Made by a program: the position numbers and the translations under genes. Shown in pieces: positions 25,000 to 33,101 of a stretch of DNA of 35,760 nucleotides. Positions within the stretch are counted from its first letter, which is position 1, and the number at the start of each line of letters is the position of its first letter. Source of the DNA: Oscillospiraceae bacterium (GTDB lineage: Bacteria; Bacillota; Clostridia; Oscillospirales; CAG-272); assembly GCA_015064525.1 (NCBI GenBank), contig SVSC01000007.1:1-35760 (forward strand), written 5' to 3'. The notes beneath the pieces were generated by a model, which did not search any database, had not been told where the DNA came from, and saw nothing but the letters and a program-made list of their open reading frames with translations.

Positions 25000-26151
25000 T
25001 CAAAAATGCTCGCAGGGATCCACCCAGAAGGGCAGGGGGAGCCAGAGGCGGGCGTGAGGGGGCAGGGCGTTGCGCGCGGGCCACACGGGGGAGAAGAGCA
25101 GGTGCATGGCGTCGAGATGGGAAAGCGTGAGGGAGCAGTCCTCGGGCTTGCAGGTCTCCACCGAGCAAGCGCCGTTTTCCACCGTCATTCGCAGGCATTC
25201 CTCTCCTGCCACTCCCAGAATCCGCAACGCAAGCGTTCCGTTGGGAAGCGCCTCGGTTGCCGCCTTCAGCTTGAAAAAGCCCGAGATCACCTCTTGAAAC
25301 CGCAGAATGGAAACGGCGCGCACAGGCTCCACGCAGTAGCTTTCAAACAGCGGCAGCATCCGCAGAACGAAATCGGTTTGCCAAAGAGGGATGCGAACGG
25401 TGAGGGAGTGGAGCCGCAAGCCATCCCAAAGGGCGATCAGCAGCTCCTCCAGGCGGTCGGGAGCAATACGAAATTCCTTCAGGTGGTCGTTGTCCATCAG
25501 GGCGTAGCCTCGATACGCTCCGTTTTCGGTGACCGCATAGAGACGGCAGAAATGCCCCGTCATGTGGCGAAGCAAGGTTTCCCTTTGACGGATGGCGTGG
25601 TAGAGCCCTTTTTTCACATCCTCGGCAACCAAGTCCATCATAGGGTCATTGTTGTCGCACAGCTCTTGCAGAGCCAAGGTGGAGGGTTTGTGAGTTTTAA
25701 AGCCATGGCGCACCGTTTGCTCCGCAATGCGGAACACGGCAACAGAACCGATCTTATCATAGGAAAAATAACGGTAGCGGTGACGGTGGCCTCCAAGAAC
25801 CGCCATGTGGGTGCCGTTTGCCTTCATGCGCTCCATGGCTTCGTTCATCAGGGTCTTCATATAACCGTTGCCGCGGTGGAAGGGATGAACCGCAACGTTT
25901 CCGATTCCCACGCAGGAAAGGGACTCGCCGCAAACGCTCACTCGGTAGGGCAACATTCCCACGGCGGCGCGGAGCCTTCCGTCCTCCACCGCCAAAAGGT
26001 TGTTTTTCTCGGGATGGCTCTCTCTGGCGTAGGCTTGGGGAATCAGCTTGGTGAAGCAGTTTTGGGTGCCGTTAAAACCGAAGACGTAGTTGAGAAAGTC
26101 GATCAGATCGTCATATTCCTCGGGGTTGCCGAAGCGGATTTCGATGCTCAT
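25000..26151 (-). CDS. GNAT acetyltransferase, Eis-like two-domain protein
   Basis: A 383-residue protein. The N-terminal GNAT domain has the acetyl-CoA motif VAVHPFHRGNGY (86-97) after 'SCVGIGN', and 'AVLGGHRHRYRYFSYDKIG' follows, the usual place of an active-site loop. A second GNAT-like part and a C-terminal region of the sterol-carrier-like type (about 280-383, ending in LPPHARLWLPLPFWVDPCEHF, split here as seen) complete the plan known from Eis/enhanced intracellular survival proteins. Those acetylate amines such as aminoglycosides or protein lysines; the substrate here is unknown. AGGAGG lies before the ATG. It is 33 bp after the EEP gene and probably the last gene of the AraC-EEP-EEP-GNAT unit. 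Confidence 0.78.
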   Translation of the reverse strand: MSIEIRFGNPEEYDDLIDFLNYVFGFNGTQNCFTKLIPQAYARESHPEKNNLLAVEDGRLRAAVGMLPYRVSVCGESLSCVGIGNVAVHPFHRGNGYMKTLMNEAMERMKANGTHMAVLGGHRHRYRYFSYDKIGSVAVFRIAEQTVRHGFKTHKPSTLALQELCDNNDPMMDLVAEDVKKGLYHAIRQRETLLRHMTGHFCRLYAVTENGAYRGYALMDNDHLKEFRIAPDRLEELLIALWDGLRLHSLTVRIPLWQTDFVLRMLPLFESYCVEPVRAVSILRFQEVISGFFKLKAATEALPNGTLALRILGVAGEECLRMTVENGACSVETCKPEDCSLTLSHLDAMHLLFSPVWPARNALPPHARLWLPLPFWVDPCEHF

Positions 26152-26184
26152 GCGATACCTCCTGTTTAACGTACCTTCCGAAGA

Positions 26185-26865
26185 TCAGGAAAGCCCGATC
26201 TCGCAAGCGAACAGAAAGTGATCGGAATGTTCGCTTGGAGTAACGGTGACCGTTCCTTTTTGGATCCCCTTGGAGAGGATCATGTTATCAAAGCAATGCC
26301 CATCGTGGGTGGTGATGATGGGGGCGGGGGAGAGATTGGCAAAGGACGCCTCCGGAAAGCTCCTTTGAAACGGGGAAAGCTCCGAATAATTGAAGTCACC
26401 CATCACAACGTAAGGCTCCTTGCCTGCCGCCTCCTCCGCCATTGCCTGCAGCTGCTCCCCAATGGAGCCTTGGTTGCAATGGCAAACGAAGCAGGCGAGG
26501 TTTGTTTCGCCAACGCGGATGACCGCCTCCAAAAGAGCCCGACGCTCAAGCCCCTGCATACGGGGGTTTTCGGGAAGCTCCATGGAATCGGTGGAGACGA
26601 TGGGGTGCTTGGAAAGAATGGCAATGCCGTACTGTCCGCCGCGGTAATTTTCCAAACCCGCAACGAAATAGCCGTGTTGCCAGCCCGTGTATTCCTTGAG
26701 CAGCGCCAGAGTGTCTTGATTTTGGTTGCGGGTGGTGTTCTGATCCACCTCCTGCAGGGCAACAATCTCGGCTCCGCTTTCCAGAATGTCGTTGGCGATG
26801 AGACGAAAATCGTAGGCAACGTCGGCGCCGTTGTGAATGTTATAGCTGAGCAGCTTGAGCTTCAC
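26185..26865 (-). CDS. Endonuclease/exonuclease/phosphatase family protein, cytoplasmic
   Basis: A 226-residue single-domain EEP (DNase I-like) metal-dependent phosphodiesterase or phosphatase. Seen: SYNIHNG with Asn9, ALQEVDQN with Glu39, MGDFNY with Asp157 and Asn159, and the C-terminal SDH (Asp215-His216): a complete catalytic set. It lacks a signal peptide and is nearly identical in length and sequence (by eye about three quarters of residues) to the EEP domain of the lipoprotein encoded just upstream. The start codon is GTG with AAGGAGG nine bases before. A gene duplication with gain or loss of the export part explains the pair. Confidence 0.85.
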   Translation of the reverse strand: MKLKLLSYNIHNGADVAYDFRLIANDILESGAEIVALQEVDQNTTRNQNQDTLALLKEYTGWQHGYFVAGLENYRGGQYGIAILSKHPIVSTDSMELPENPRMQGLERRALLEAVIRVGETNLACFVCHCNQGSIGEQLQAMAEEAAGKEPYVVMGDFNYSELSPFQRSFPEASFANLSPAPIITTHDGHCFDNMILSKGIQKGTVTVTPSEHSDHFLFACEIGLS

Positions 26866-26906
26866 GGTGGTGTCCTCCTTTTTGTCTTACGGTATTACGG
26901 TGGAAT

Positions 26907-28121
26907 TCAGGGAAGCGGGATCTCTACCTCGCAGGCGAGGATATGGTGATCGGAATGATCGGTTTCGGTTACGGTCACCTGTCCCTTTTTGATGCCCGGA
27001 GAGAGGATCATGTTGTCGAAGCAATGTCCGTCGTCGGTGGTGGGGATGGAGGTGGGAGAAAGATTGGCAAAGGAGGCGCCGGGGAAGACGGTTTGGAAGA
27101 GGGCGAGGCCCGAATAGTTAAAGTCGCCCATGATCACGTAGGGGCTCTTGCCTGCCGCCGCCTGCGCCATTGCCTGCAGCTGCGGGGTGATGGATTTCTG
27201 ATTGCAATGGCAAACGAAGCAGGTGAGCCGCAGCTCCCCGATCTGCACAACAACCTCCAGCAGCGCCCGACGCTCCAGCCCCGCGATTCCGGGGGTTTCG
27301 GGAAGCTCCATGGAATTGGTGGAAACGATGGGATGCTTGGAAAGAATGGCAACGCCGTACTGACCTCCCTGATAGCTTTCCAAGCCTGCCACGAAATAGC
27401 TGTATTGCCAGCCCGTGTATTCCTTGAGCAGTGCCATGGTGTCCTGATTCTGGTTGCGGTTGGTGTTCTGATCCACCTCCTGCAGGGCAACGATCTCGGC
27501 GCCGCTCTTTTTGATATCGTTGGCAATGATGCGGTAGTTATAGGCAACGTCGGCGCCGTTGTGGATGTTGTAGGTAAGGAGCTTGACCGAAACGGTCTTT
27601 TCCTCGGGGATGATCGGCTCAACCGATTCGCGAACATTTAGTTCGCCCGAAAGGATGGCGTTTCCGTCCCTGATCTCAATCAGCTCCAGAAAGCGGGCGA
27701 TCGCGGCGGTAAGATAGTCCTCGGAGGCGGCGAGAATGAAGATCCGTTCGCCCTGCGCGCGGATCAGAATTTCGCTTGGGGCAAGGACCGCGTCAAAATC
27801 CGTGCGGTTGGTGGTTGCTAGGCAGATCTCGGTCGCGGCGGGAGAGATCGCGTCGGTGGAGATGGGGAGAAAGATTCCCGTTTTTTTCTGAAGGTCATTC
27901 ATGAGCTGCTTGGTTGCCTCCTGCACCGTTTCGGATGCGTTGGAGGGAAAAATGATCTGATACCGATGGCTCAGGATGATCTCGGATGCGGGGGCGTTGG
28001 TTGCCGCCTCGGTAGCCTGCTCGGTTGTGGCGGAGGACCCCTGCGGTGCCGAGGGCGCGCAGGCGCCCAGAAGCAGAAGAACGGAAAGAAGAAGGGGAAG
28101 AGCTTGACGGATGCGTTTCAT
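26907..28121 (-). CDS. Lipoprotein with EEP phosphodiesterase domain
   Basis: A 404-residue protein anchored outside the cell: lipobox LGAC with Cys21, then a Ser/Thr/Ala linker to about 48. Residues 53-160 form an alpha/beta domain (RYQIIFPSN, LMNDLQKKTG, ATEICLATT, IFILAASEDYLTAAIARFLE) that resembles the domain found twice in the MBL lipoprotein at 30889-33027 and recalls the accessory domain of GH20-like enzymes (tentative). Residues 180-404 are EEP: TYNIHNG (Asn186), LQEVD (Glu215), MGDFNY (Asp333, Asn335), SDH (Asp391-His392), all catalytic residues present. It may cleave nucleic acids, phospholipids or sugar phosphates outside the cell. AAGGAG precedes the ATG; it starts 19 bp after the AraC gene and is followed 41 bp later by its paralogue. 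Confidence 0.85.
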   Translation of the reverse strand: MKRIRQALPLLLSVLLLLGACAPSAPQGSSATTEQATEAATNAPASEIILSHRYQIIFPSNASETVQEATKQLMNDLQKKTGIFLPISTDAISPAATEICLATTNRTDFDAVLAPSEILIRAQGERIFILAASEDYLTAAIARFLELIEIRDGNAILSGELNVRESVEPIIPEEKTVSVKLLTYNIHNGADVAYNYRIIANDIKKSGAEIVALQEVDQNTNRNQNQDTMALLKEYTGWQYSYFVAGLESYQGGQYGVAILSKHPIVSTNSMELPETPGIAGLERRALLEVVVQIGELRLTCFVCHCNQKSITPQLQAMAQAAAGKSPYVIMGDFNYSGLALFQTVFPGASFANLSPTSIPTTDDGHCFDNMILSPGIKKGQVTVTETDHSDHHILACEVEIPLP

Positions 28122-28140
28122 ATGAAAAAACTCCTTATTT

Positions 28141-28980
28141 TCAGCGGGCGCCTTTGCGGAACGCCAACGGGGAAATGCCGTTGTTGAAGCGCTGGAATAC
28201 GCAACAGAAATAGTTTGGGTTGGAAAAGCCTACCATATCCGAAACGGTGTGGATTGAAAGATTGGTTTCGGAAAGCAGGCTCATGGCGCACTTGATGCGG
28301 TATTGATTCAGGTAGCGGATGGGAGAGGTTCCCGTTTCCTCCTTGAAGATCTTGTGCATATATCGGGTGGAAAGGTGAACCAGATCCGCCAGCTCCTTTT
28401 CGCAGGTGATGGTGGCGTAGTTTTCGCGGATATAGTTGCGAATGGTGCGAACGTAAACCGTGTTGGTGTTGGTTCGGTGGGGCTCGTAGACCGCCGCGTG
28501 GAGGGAGAGCAGGCGGCACAGGGCGGAAACCGTGAGAAAATGATCGTGCTTATCGGCGTAGCTCTCCTCCTCAAACAGCTCGCGGAAGATGGCGCACACC
28601 TGCTCCATATAGGGGCAGGGAAGGCAGACGGGGGTGTTGGGGAAGCCCGCCTCGGAAAGCCAGGAATCAATGCTTCCTCCCGTGAACATGATCCAGTATT
28701 GCTCCCAATCGGGGGCTGCGGGATCGGCCTCCACCTCATAGTAATGAACGGTGTTCGGGGTTTCCAGGAAAACGCAGGGGCCGTTTACGTCGTAATCGTA
28801 GTAGCGCCCCTTGCCGCTGATCACGTAGTGCAGAACGTACACGTTTCGGTTCAGGCGCTGGGAGGTGTAGCCCTTTGGAGGGGTGGAATGACCGATCTCA
28901 ATAAGGTAGGGAGAATCGGCTTTCTTGTTGTCGTAGAAAATACTGTCGGTGTTGTTTTGGGGACGATGTACCTTATACAT
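28141..28980 (-). CDS. AraC family transcriptional regulator
   Basis: A 279-residue regulator with an N-terminal cupin-like sensing domain (NVYVLHYVISGKGRYY, CVFLETPNTVHYY) and a C-terminal double helix-turn-helix (ITCEKELADLVHLSTRYMHK, 'TSPIRYLNQYRIKCA', SIHTVSDMVGFSNPNYFCCV). The pattern is that of AraC activators of sugar uptake in Firmicutes, which respond to a carbohydrate. The start at 28980 is fixed by AAAGGAG eight bases upstream; a longer frame runs through the promoter. It is divergently transcribed from the solute-binding protein operon and is the likely regulator of both directions. Confidence 0.9.
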   Translation of the reverse strand: MYKVHRPQNNTDSIFYDNKKADSPYLIEIGHSTPPKGYTSQRLNRNVYVLHYVISGKGRYYDYDVNGPCVFLETPNTVHYYEVEADPAAPDWEQYWIMFTGGSIDSWLSEAGFPNTPVCLPCPYMEQVCAIFRELFEEESYADKHDHFLTVSALCRLLSLHAAVYEPHRTNTNTVYVRTIRNYIRENYATITCEKELADLVHLSTRYMHKIFKEETGTSPIRYLNQYRIKCAMSLLSETNLSIHTVSDMVGFSNPNYFCCVFQRFNNGISPLAFRKGAR

Positions 28981-29022
28981 GGCGTTCTCCTTTTGACATG
29001 GTGTCGGGAGGTTGTTCACTTT

Positions 29023-29051
29023 ATTATACCTTTTCCTGCGTGGATTGTCAA
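29023..29051 (-). promoter_or_regulatory. Consensus promoter of the AraC unit
   Basis: On the minus strand, TTGACA (29046-29051), 17-bp spacer, TATAAT (29023-29028): exact consensus, 42 bp before the start codon. Confidence 0.82.
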
Positions 29052-29092
29052 GAACAGGACAAAAATTTGAAGATTTTAGTGAAAAACCAATA

Positions 29093-29121
29093 TTTACATT
29101 TCCGAATAAGTATGCTACAAT
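29093..29121 (+). promoter_or_regulatory. Promoter of the solute-binding protein operon
   Basis: TTTACA (29093-29098), 17-bp spacer, TACAAT (29116-29121). It lies back to back with the AraC promoter, 41 bp between the -35 boxes, which leaves room for AraC binding. Confidence 0.65.
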
Positions 29122-29352
29122 CATGGTGCATAACAATACGATTTGTCAAAACACAAAAAGAGTTTGATTGATATTTGTTAAAAATCAACAAATTGTTGGA
29201 ATGTCCCACTTCGCTCAAAAGATCAAAGTTTTAACAAAAAAGCGGAGGAACCCGTTTCGGCGGAACGGGAGCCGCGCGCATTTGCAATCACTTTCGGTTT
29301 TCCCGCGCGGGAGGACGGAAAATGAAAATACAAGATACACAAGGAGGTTTTT
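29122..29352 (+). other. Structured leader of the solute-binding protein gene
   Basis: About 225 nt of transcribed leader without a supported gene. It contains the hairpin CCCGTTTC-GGC-GGAACGGG (29251-29269) and the 12-bp palindrome TCCCGCGCGGGA (29301-29312), then AAGGAGG at 29340-29346. No known riboswitch was recognised. The hairpins could protect the message or regulate translation. Confidence 0.45.
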
Positions 29353-30873
29353 ATGAAAAGAATACTTTTGTTGATCCTTTGCTTGATTATGGTGCTGGCG
29401 GCGCCGCTCGCAATGGTATCCTGCGGCGAGCAGCCCTCGAACCAACCCACTGCTACAGGCACGAAAAAGCCGACGCTCTCTAACGGCGAAACCGAGGATC
29501 CCGAGAAAAATCTTTACGATCATTTCGAGCCGAAGGATTTTGAAGACGAGCCCTTCAGGGTTCTCAATTCCGATAGCGACTGGGGACTTGTTTTGATGGA
29601 CACCGAGGTGATCAGCACTCCCGTGGATTCCGCCGTCTACAGTCGCAACCAGTATCTGGAGGAAAACCTGTGCGTGGACATTGAGGTGACACAGATGGAA
29701 TACCACGCGGTGAACGACACCATCTATAATCAGGTAACCGGTGACCTTTATCAGTATGACATCTGCTACAACGAATCCTGGAAGCAGACCGCGCTGGTAA
29801 CCAAGGGAGTATATAAGTCCGCAATGTCATACGATCAGTATTTGGATTTCGGCAAGCCTTGGTGGTATGCCGACGTGCTTTCGGATATGACCGTTGCCGA
29901 TAACCTCTATCTGATCGCGGGTGACATGAACATGATGCTCAACGATTCGCTGTGGTGCATGGCGTTCAACGTGGATATTATCAATAAGTTCGGAGAAACC
30001 TCTCCCTATGAGCTGGTTTATGACGGAAAGTGGACCTACGAGGAGCTTTACCGCCTTTCCAAGGATACCCGTTTGGAGGGCAAGTACGGGATTGTTTCCC
30101 ACATTGCCTTTGCCGATGCGCTGATCGTTGGCGCCGATCTGACCCTTACCTATAAGGATGAGGAGGGAAGATTGAACCGCTCCGAGATCGGCGACAATTT
30201 CGTAACCGCCTACCAGAAAATGGTAACCTATTTCTTTGAAAACAACGAGATGGGCGGAGAGAACGGCATTCGTACCTCCTACGATTCCGATAGCTACACC
30301 GGCGGTAAATTTGATAAAGAGGTGTACAACCACCACAACGAGTTCACCGCGGGCAACGCCACCTTCCATGCGGGAACCGTTGGCGATATGAGAGTGTATA
30401 TGCCCTCCAGCGAGATTGAATACGGCATCATTCCGATTCCCAAGTACAACGAGACGCAGGAGGATTACGTCAGCTACGTTTACCGCGCGGCATCGGTTTG
30501 CGGCGTTCCCGCCAACATCGATAACCAGTCCTCCGGCACGCTGGAGCGCGTTTGCACCGTGATGGAATGGATGTGCGCCTACTCCTACAAGCTGGTGAAG
30601 CCCGTTTATTATGAAGTGATCCTCTACGGACGTATCTCCAGACAGCCCGAGGCAGTGGATATGCTGAAGATCATCTTCGGTCTGACCGAGGACGGCGTGA
30701 AGCGCGTGGAATTGGATACGGTCCTCACCCTGGGCATGATGAACGCGATCGAGCTTTTCGCCTCCGACTGCAAGATGGGAATCTCCACCAAAATTCACAC
30801 CATTTCGGAATTGGTGAAGGAACTGCTGGATACCACCCACGATTACTACGCGGAGCATCTGCCCACCAACTAA
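29353..30873 (+). CDS. Extracellular solute-binding lipoprotein, orphan
   Basis: A 506-residue lipoprotein (lipobox MVSC, Cys24) with the general look of family 1 ABC solute-binding proteins: 'PFRVLNSDSDWG', YDICYNESWKQTALV, 'FGKPWWYADV', YELVYDGKWTYEELYRLSKD, a pattern seen in large sugar-binding proteins of Firmicutes. No permease or ATPase gene lies in the window, so it either uses a transporter encoded elsewhere or acts as a sensor. It is divergent from the AraC gene and 15 bp before the MBL lipoprotein, so these are likely co-transcribed. AAGGAGG precedes the ATG. Confidence 0.82.
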   Translation: MKRILLLILCLIMVLAAPLAMVSCGEQPSNQPTATGTKKPTLSNGETEDPEKNLYDHFEPKDFEDEPFRVLNSDSDWGLVLMDTEVISTPVDSAVYSRNQYLEENLCVDIEVTQMEYHAVNDTIYNQVTGDLYQYDICYNESWKQTALVTKGVYKSAMSYDQYLDFGKPWWYADVLSDMTVADNLYLIAGDMNMMLNDSLWCMAFNVDIINKFGETSPYELVYDGKWTYEELYRLSKDTRLEGKYGIVSHIAFADALIVGADLTLTYKDEEGRLNRSEIGDNFVTAYQKMVTYFFENNEMGGENGIRTSYDSDSYTGGKFDKEVYNHHNEFTAGNATFHAGTVGDMRVYMPSSEIEYGIIPIPKYNETQEDYVSYVYRAASVCGVPANIDNQSSGTLERVCTVMEWMCAYSYKLVKPVYYEVILYGRISRQPEAVDMLKIIFGLTEDGVKRVELDTVLTLGMMNAIELFASDCKMGISTKIHTISELVKELLDTTHDYYAEHLPTN

Positions 30874-30888
30874 CGGCGAGGAAGATCT

Positions 30889-33027
30889 ATGAAGCTCATG
30901 CAATCAAAGAAAAATATGCTCCGCAGATGGGGCGCCTTGGCGCTGGCAGGCTGGATGGCACTCTCCTGCCTCACCTCCTGTAAGGCGGATCCACCCGCTG
31001 CAGGGGAGACAACCACCGAGGCGCCCTCGGATAGCTCCACGCAGGAGGGCTTGGGCGATTCCGTTCTCTCTCTTGCCGAGAACGGTACGGCGAACTACCG
31101 TATCGTGTACCCCATGATTGCGGGCATTTATCTGGGCGAATCCATGCAAACGTTGAAAAGCGAGTTGCAAGCTCTTTCGGGGGCAGCGTTCACCGCTGTG
31201 AGCGACGCGCTGGCAAAGGACGACAAGGACGGTCACACCGAGATCCTTTTGGGCGTTACCTCCTTTGCGGAATCCGAGGCGGCGGCAGGGCAGCTGGCGG
31301 AAAACGCCTATTCGATCACCGTTTCGGAAGGAAGGATCGTGATCGTTGCCTCCAACGAGGGGCTCTATCCCACCGCCGTGGCAGAGCTACTGTCCGCGCT
31401 GTCGGTGTCGGACGGAAGGCTCACGCTGAAGCGCGACTATACCCGTATCAGCGGCAGTCACGTTGCCGCCAAGCTGGTGGAAAACGGGGAAAGTCGCTAT
31501 CGGATCGTTTATCAACGCAAGTCCGAGGAGATGAAGGCGCTGGCGCTGGAGCTGCAGGAGATGATCCGCAAGACCACGGGCGTCACCATTCCCACCGTTG
31601 GGGATTCCGAGGCGTCTATGGATAACTATGAGATCCTCCTGGGAGATACCAATCGGAAGTTTTCGATCGCTTCGGAAATGCATTTTAAAAATTACGGCGT
31701 GCTTTTCCAGAAGGAGCGCAGAACCATCGCGCTCACGGGTGACCTTCACGCCGCGATGGCGCTCTTTCAGAAAATGCTGAGCGCCATGGGCAAAAAGGGC
31801 TCCCTGGAGCTTCCCGAGCCGATCTTCGGTCGGTTTACCGCGGAGGGCTGCGGCGATATCCCCGCCTTCCGCGACAGCCTCTACGACACGCTGGTGGACG
31901 GAGACTACGGCTCCTACCACGTGCTGTATTCCAAGGCAACGGCAGAGGAGTATGAGGCTTACGTCAAGCGCCTCACCGAAGCCGAGGGCTACACCCTGAG
32001 AGACGCGAGAACCGTGAACGGCAACCGCTTCGCAACCCTTGTGAATGAGGAAACGGTGCTGACGGTGAGCTATATCGCCTTCCGCGCAAGCGTTCGCATC
32101 AGCTGCGAGCTGCTTTCCACCGTATCCCTGGCGCCTGTCACACAGCAGGCGTTTGAAAGGGTCACAACCCCGCAGCTCACCCAGATCAACGGCAACTGCT
32201 CCTTTATTCTCCGCCTTTCCGACGGTCGCTTCCTTGTGGTTGACGGCGGCTTGAACCGCACCGAGAACGTGGACGGTCTTTACGAGCAGCTGGTGGCGCA
32301 GAACGTGCTGGGAGAAAAGCCCGTGATCGCCGCGTGGATTCTTTCGCACGCCCACTCGGATCATTACGGCGGATTTATCGGCTTCGCGGATAAGTACGCC
32401 TCCAAGGTGACCGTGGAGAACGTGGTGCTGAGCCCTCCCTCCTATACCGTTTATTCGCAGAACGGAGAGGCTTCGGACACCACTCCCACCATGAAAAGTC
32501 TGATCACCAAGGCAAAGGACGTGATCCGCGTGAAATATTCCAAGGCGGGTGTGATCATTCCTCACGCCGGGCAGATCCTGTGGTTTGCCGACGCCATGGT
32601 GGATATGCTCTACACCTATGAGGATCTCACTCCTTCGCCCATGAAGGTTACCAACTCCTCCTCTTTGGTTTACACCGTTACCATTGCGGGGCAGCGGATC
32701 TGCTTCCTCAACGATGCCCACGACGATACCTCCGAGATCATTTATAAGACCTACGGAGACACCTTGAAGCTGGATATCGTGCAGATCGCGCACCACGGCT
32801 ACAACGGCGGTCATAAGGGAATGTACCAAAAAATGAACGCCGCCACGGCGCTTTGGACCAGTCCCTACGAAACGGTTGTAAGCGGCGGACTCTGGAACAA
32901 TCCGCGTAACAATTTTGATATCAACAGCGTTCAAGAGAACCTGATGATGCCCAATCACCACGCAATGGTGATTCCCTTGCCTCACGCGGTTGGAGCGCTT
33001 CCCACCTACTCCCGCACCTTCTCTTGA
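30889..33027 (+). CDS. Lipoprotein with ComEC-like metallo-beta-lactamase domain
   Basis: A 712-residue lipoprotein (lipobox LTSC, Cys31). Two copies of an alpha/beta accessory domain follow: about 65-185 (YRIVYPM, LKSELQALSG, TEILLGVT, GRIVIVASNEGLYPTAVAEL) and about 200-310 (RYRIVYQ, LQEMIRKTTG, NYEILLGDT). The C-terminal half is a metallo-beta-lactamase fold: SHAHSDHYGG (His487, His489, Asp491, His492), LNDAHDD (Asp609) and AHHGYNGGH (His635-His636). The HxHxDH and AHHG pattern resembles the ComEC-type MBL nucleases rather than antibiotic-cleaving enzymes. Export by lipid anchor means it acts outside the cell, perhaps on nucleic acids or other phosphodiesters (inference). GAGGAAG precedes the ATG. 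Confidence 0.83.
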   Translation: MKLMQSKKNMLRRWGALALAGWMALSCLTSCKADPPAAGETTTEAPSDSSTQEGLGDSVLSLAENGTANYRIVYPMIAGIYLGESMQTLKSELQALSGAAFTAVSDALAKDDKDGHTEILLGVTSFAESEAAAGQLAENAYSITVSEGRIVIVASNEGLYPTAVAELLSALSVSDGRLTLKRDYTRISGSHVAAKLVENGESRYRIVYQRKSEEMKALALELQEMIRKTTGVTIPTVGDSEASMDNYEILLGDTNRKFSIASEMHFKNYGVLFQKERRTIALTGDLHAAMALFQKMLSAMGKKGSLELPEPIFGRFTAEGCGDIPAFRDSLYDTLVDGDYGSYHVLYSKATAEEYEAYVKRLTEAEGYTLRDARTVNGNRFATLVNEETVLTVSYIAFRASVRISCELLSTVSLAPVTQQAFERVTTPQLTQINGNCSFILRLSDGRFLVVDGGLNRTENVDGLYEQLVAQNVLGEKPVIAAWILSHAHSDHYGGFIGFADKYASKVTVENVVLSPPSYTVYSQNGEASDTTPTMKSLITKAKDVIRVKYSKAGVIIPHAGQILWFADAMVDMLYTYEDLTPSPMKVTNSSSLVYTVTIAGQRICFLNDAHDDTSEIIYKTYGDTLKLDIVQIAHHGYNGGHKGMYQKMNAATALWTSPYETVVSGGLWNNPRNNFDINSVQENLMMPNHHAMVIPLPHAVGALPTYSRTFS

Positions 33028-33101
33028 TTTTCCCTTTTCGGAGGAATCCGAAAGGAAAAATAATATTTTATCGCTGTGTATCGCAGCAGAAAGGAAAAAA
33101 C

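Noticed and set aside
29122-29352. Riboswitch in the leader of the solute-binding protein gene
   Set aside because: Only simple hairpins are seen; no conserved core of a known riboswitch class was recognised.
32341-32380. Beta-lactamase antibiotic resistance from the MBL motif
   Set aside because: The HxHxDH and AHHG context, the accessory domains and the lipid anchor fit the ComEC-like hydrolase branch, not antibiotic-cleaving class B enzymes.
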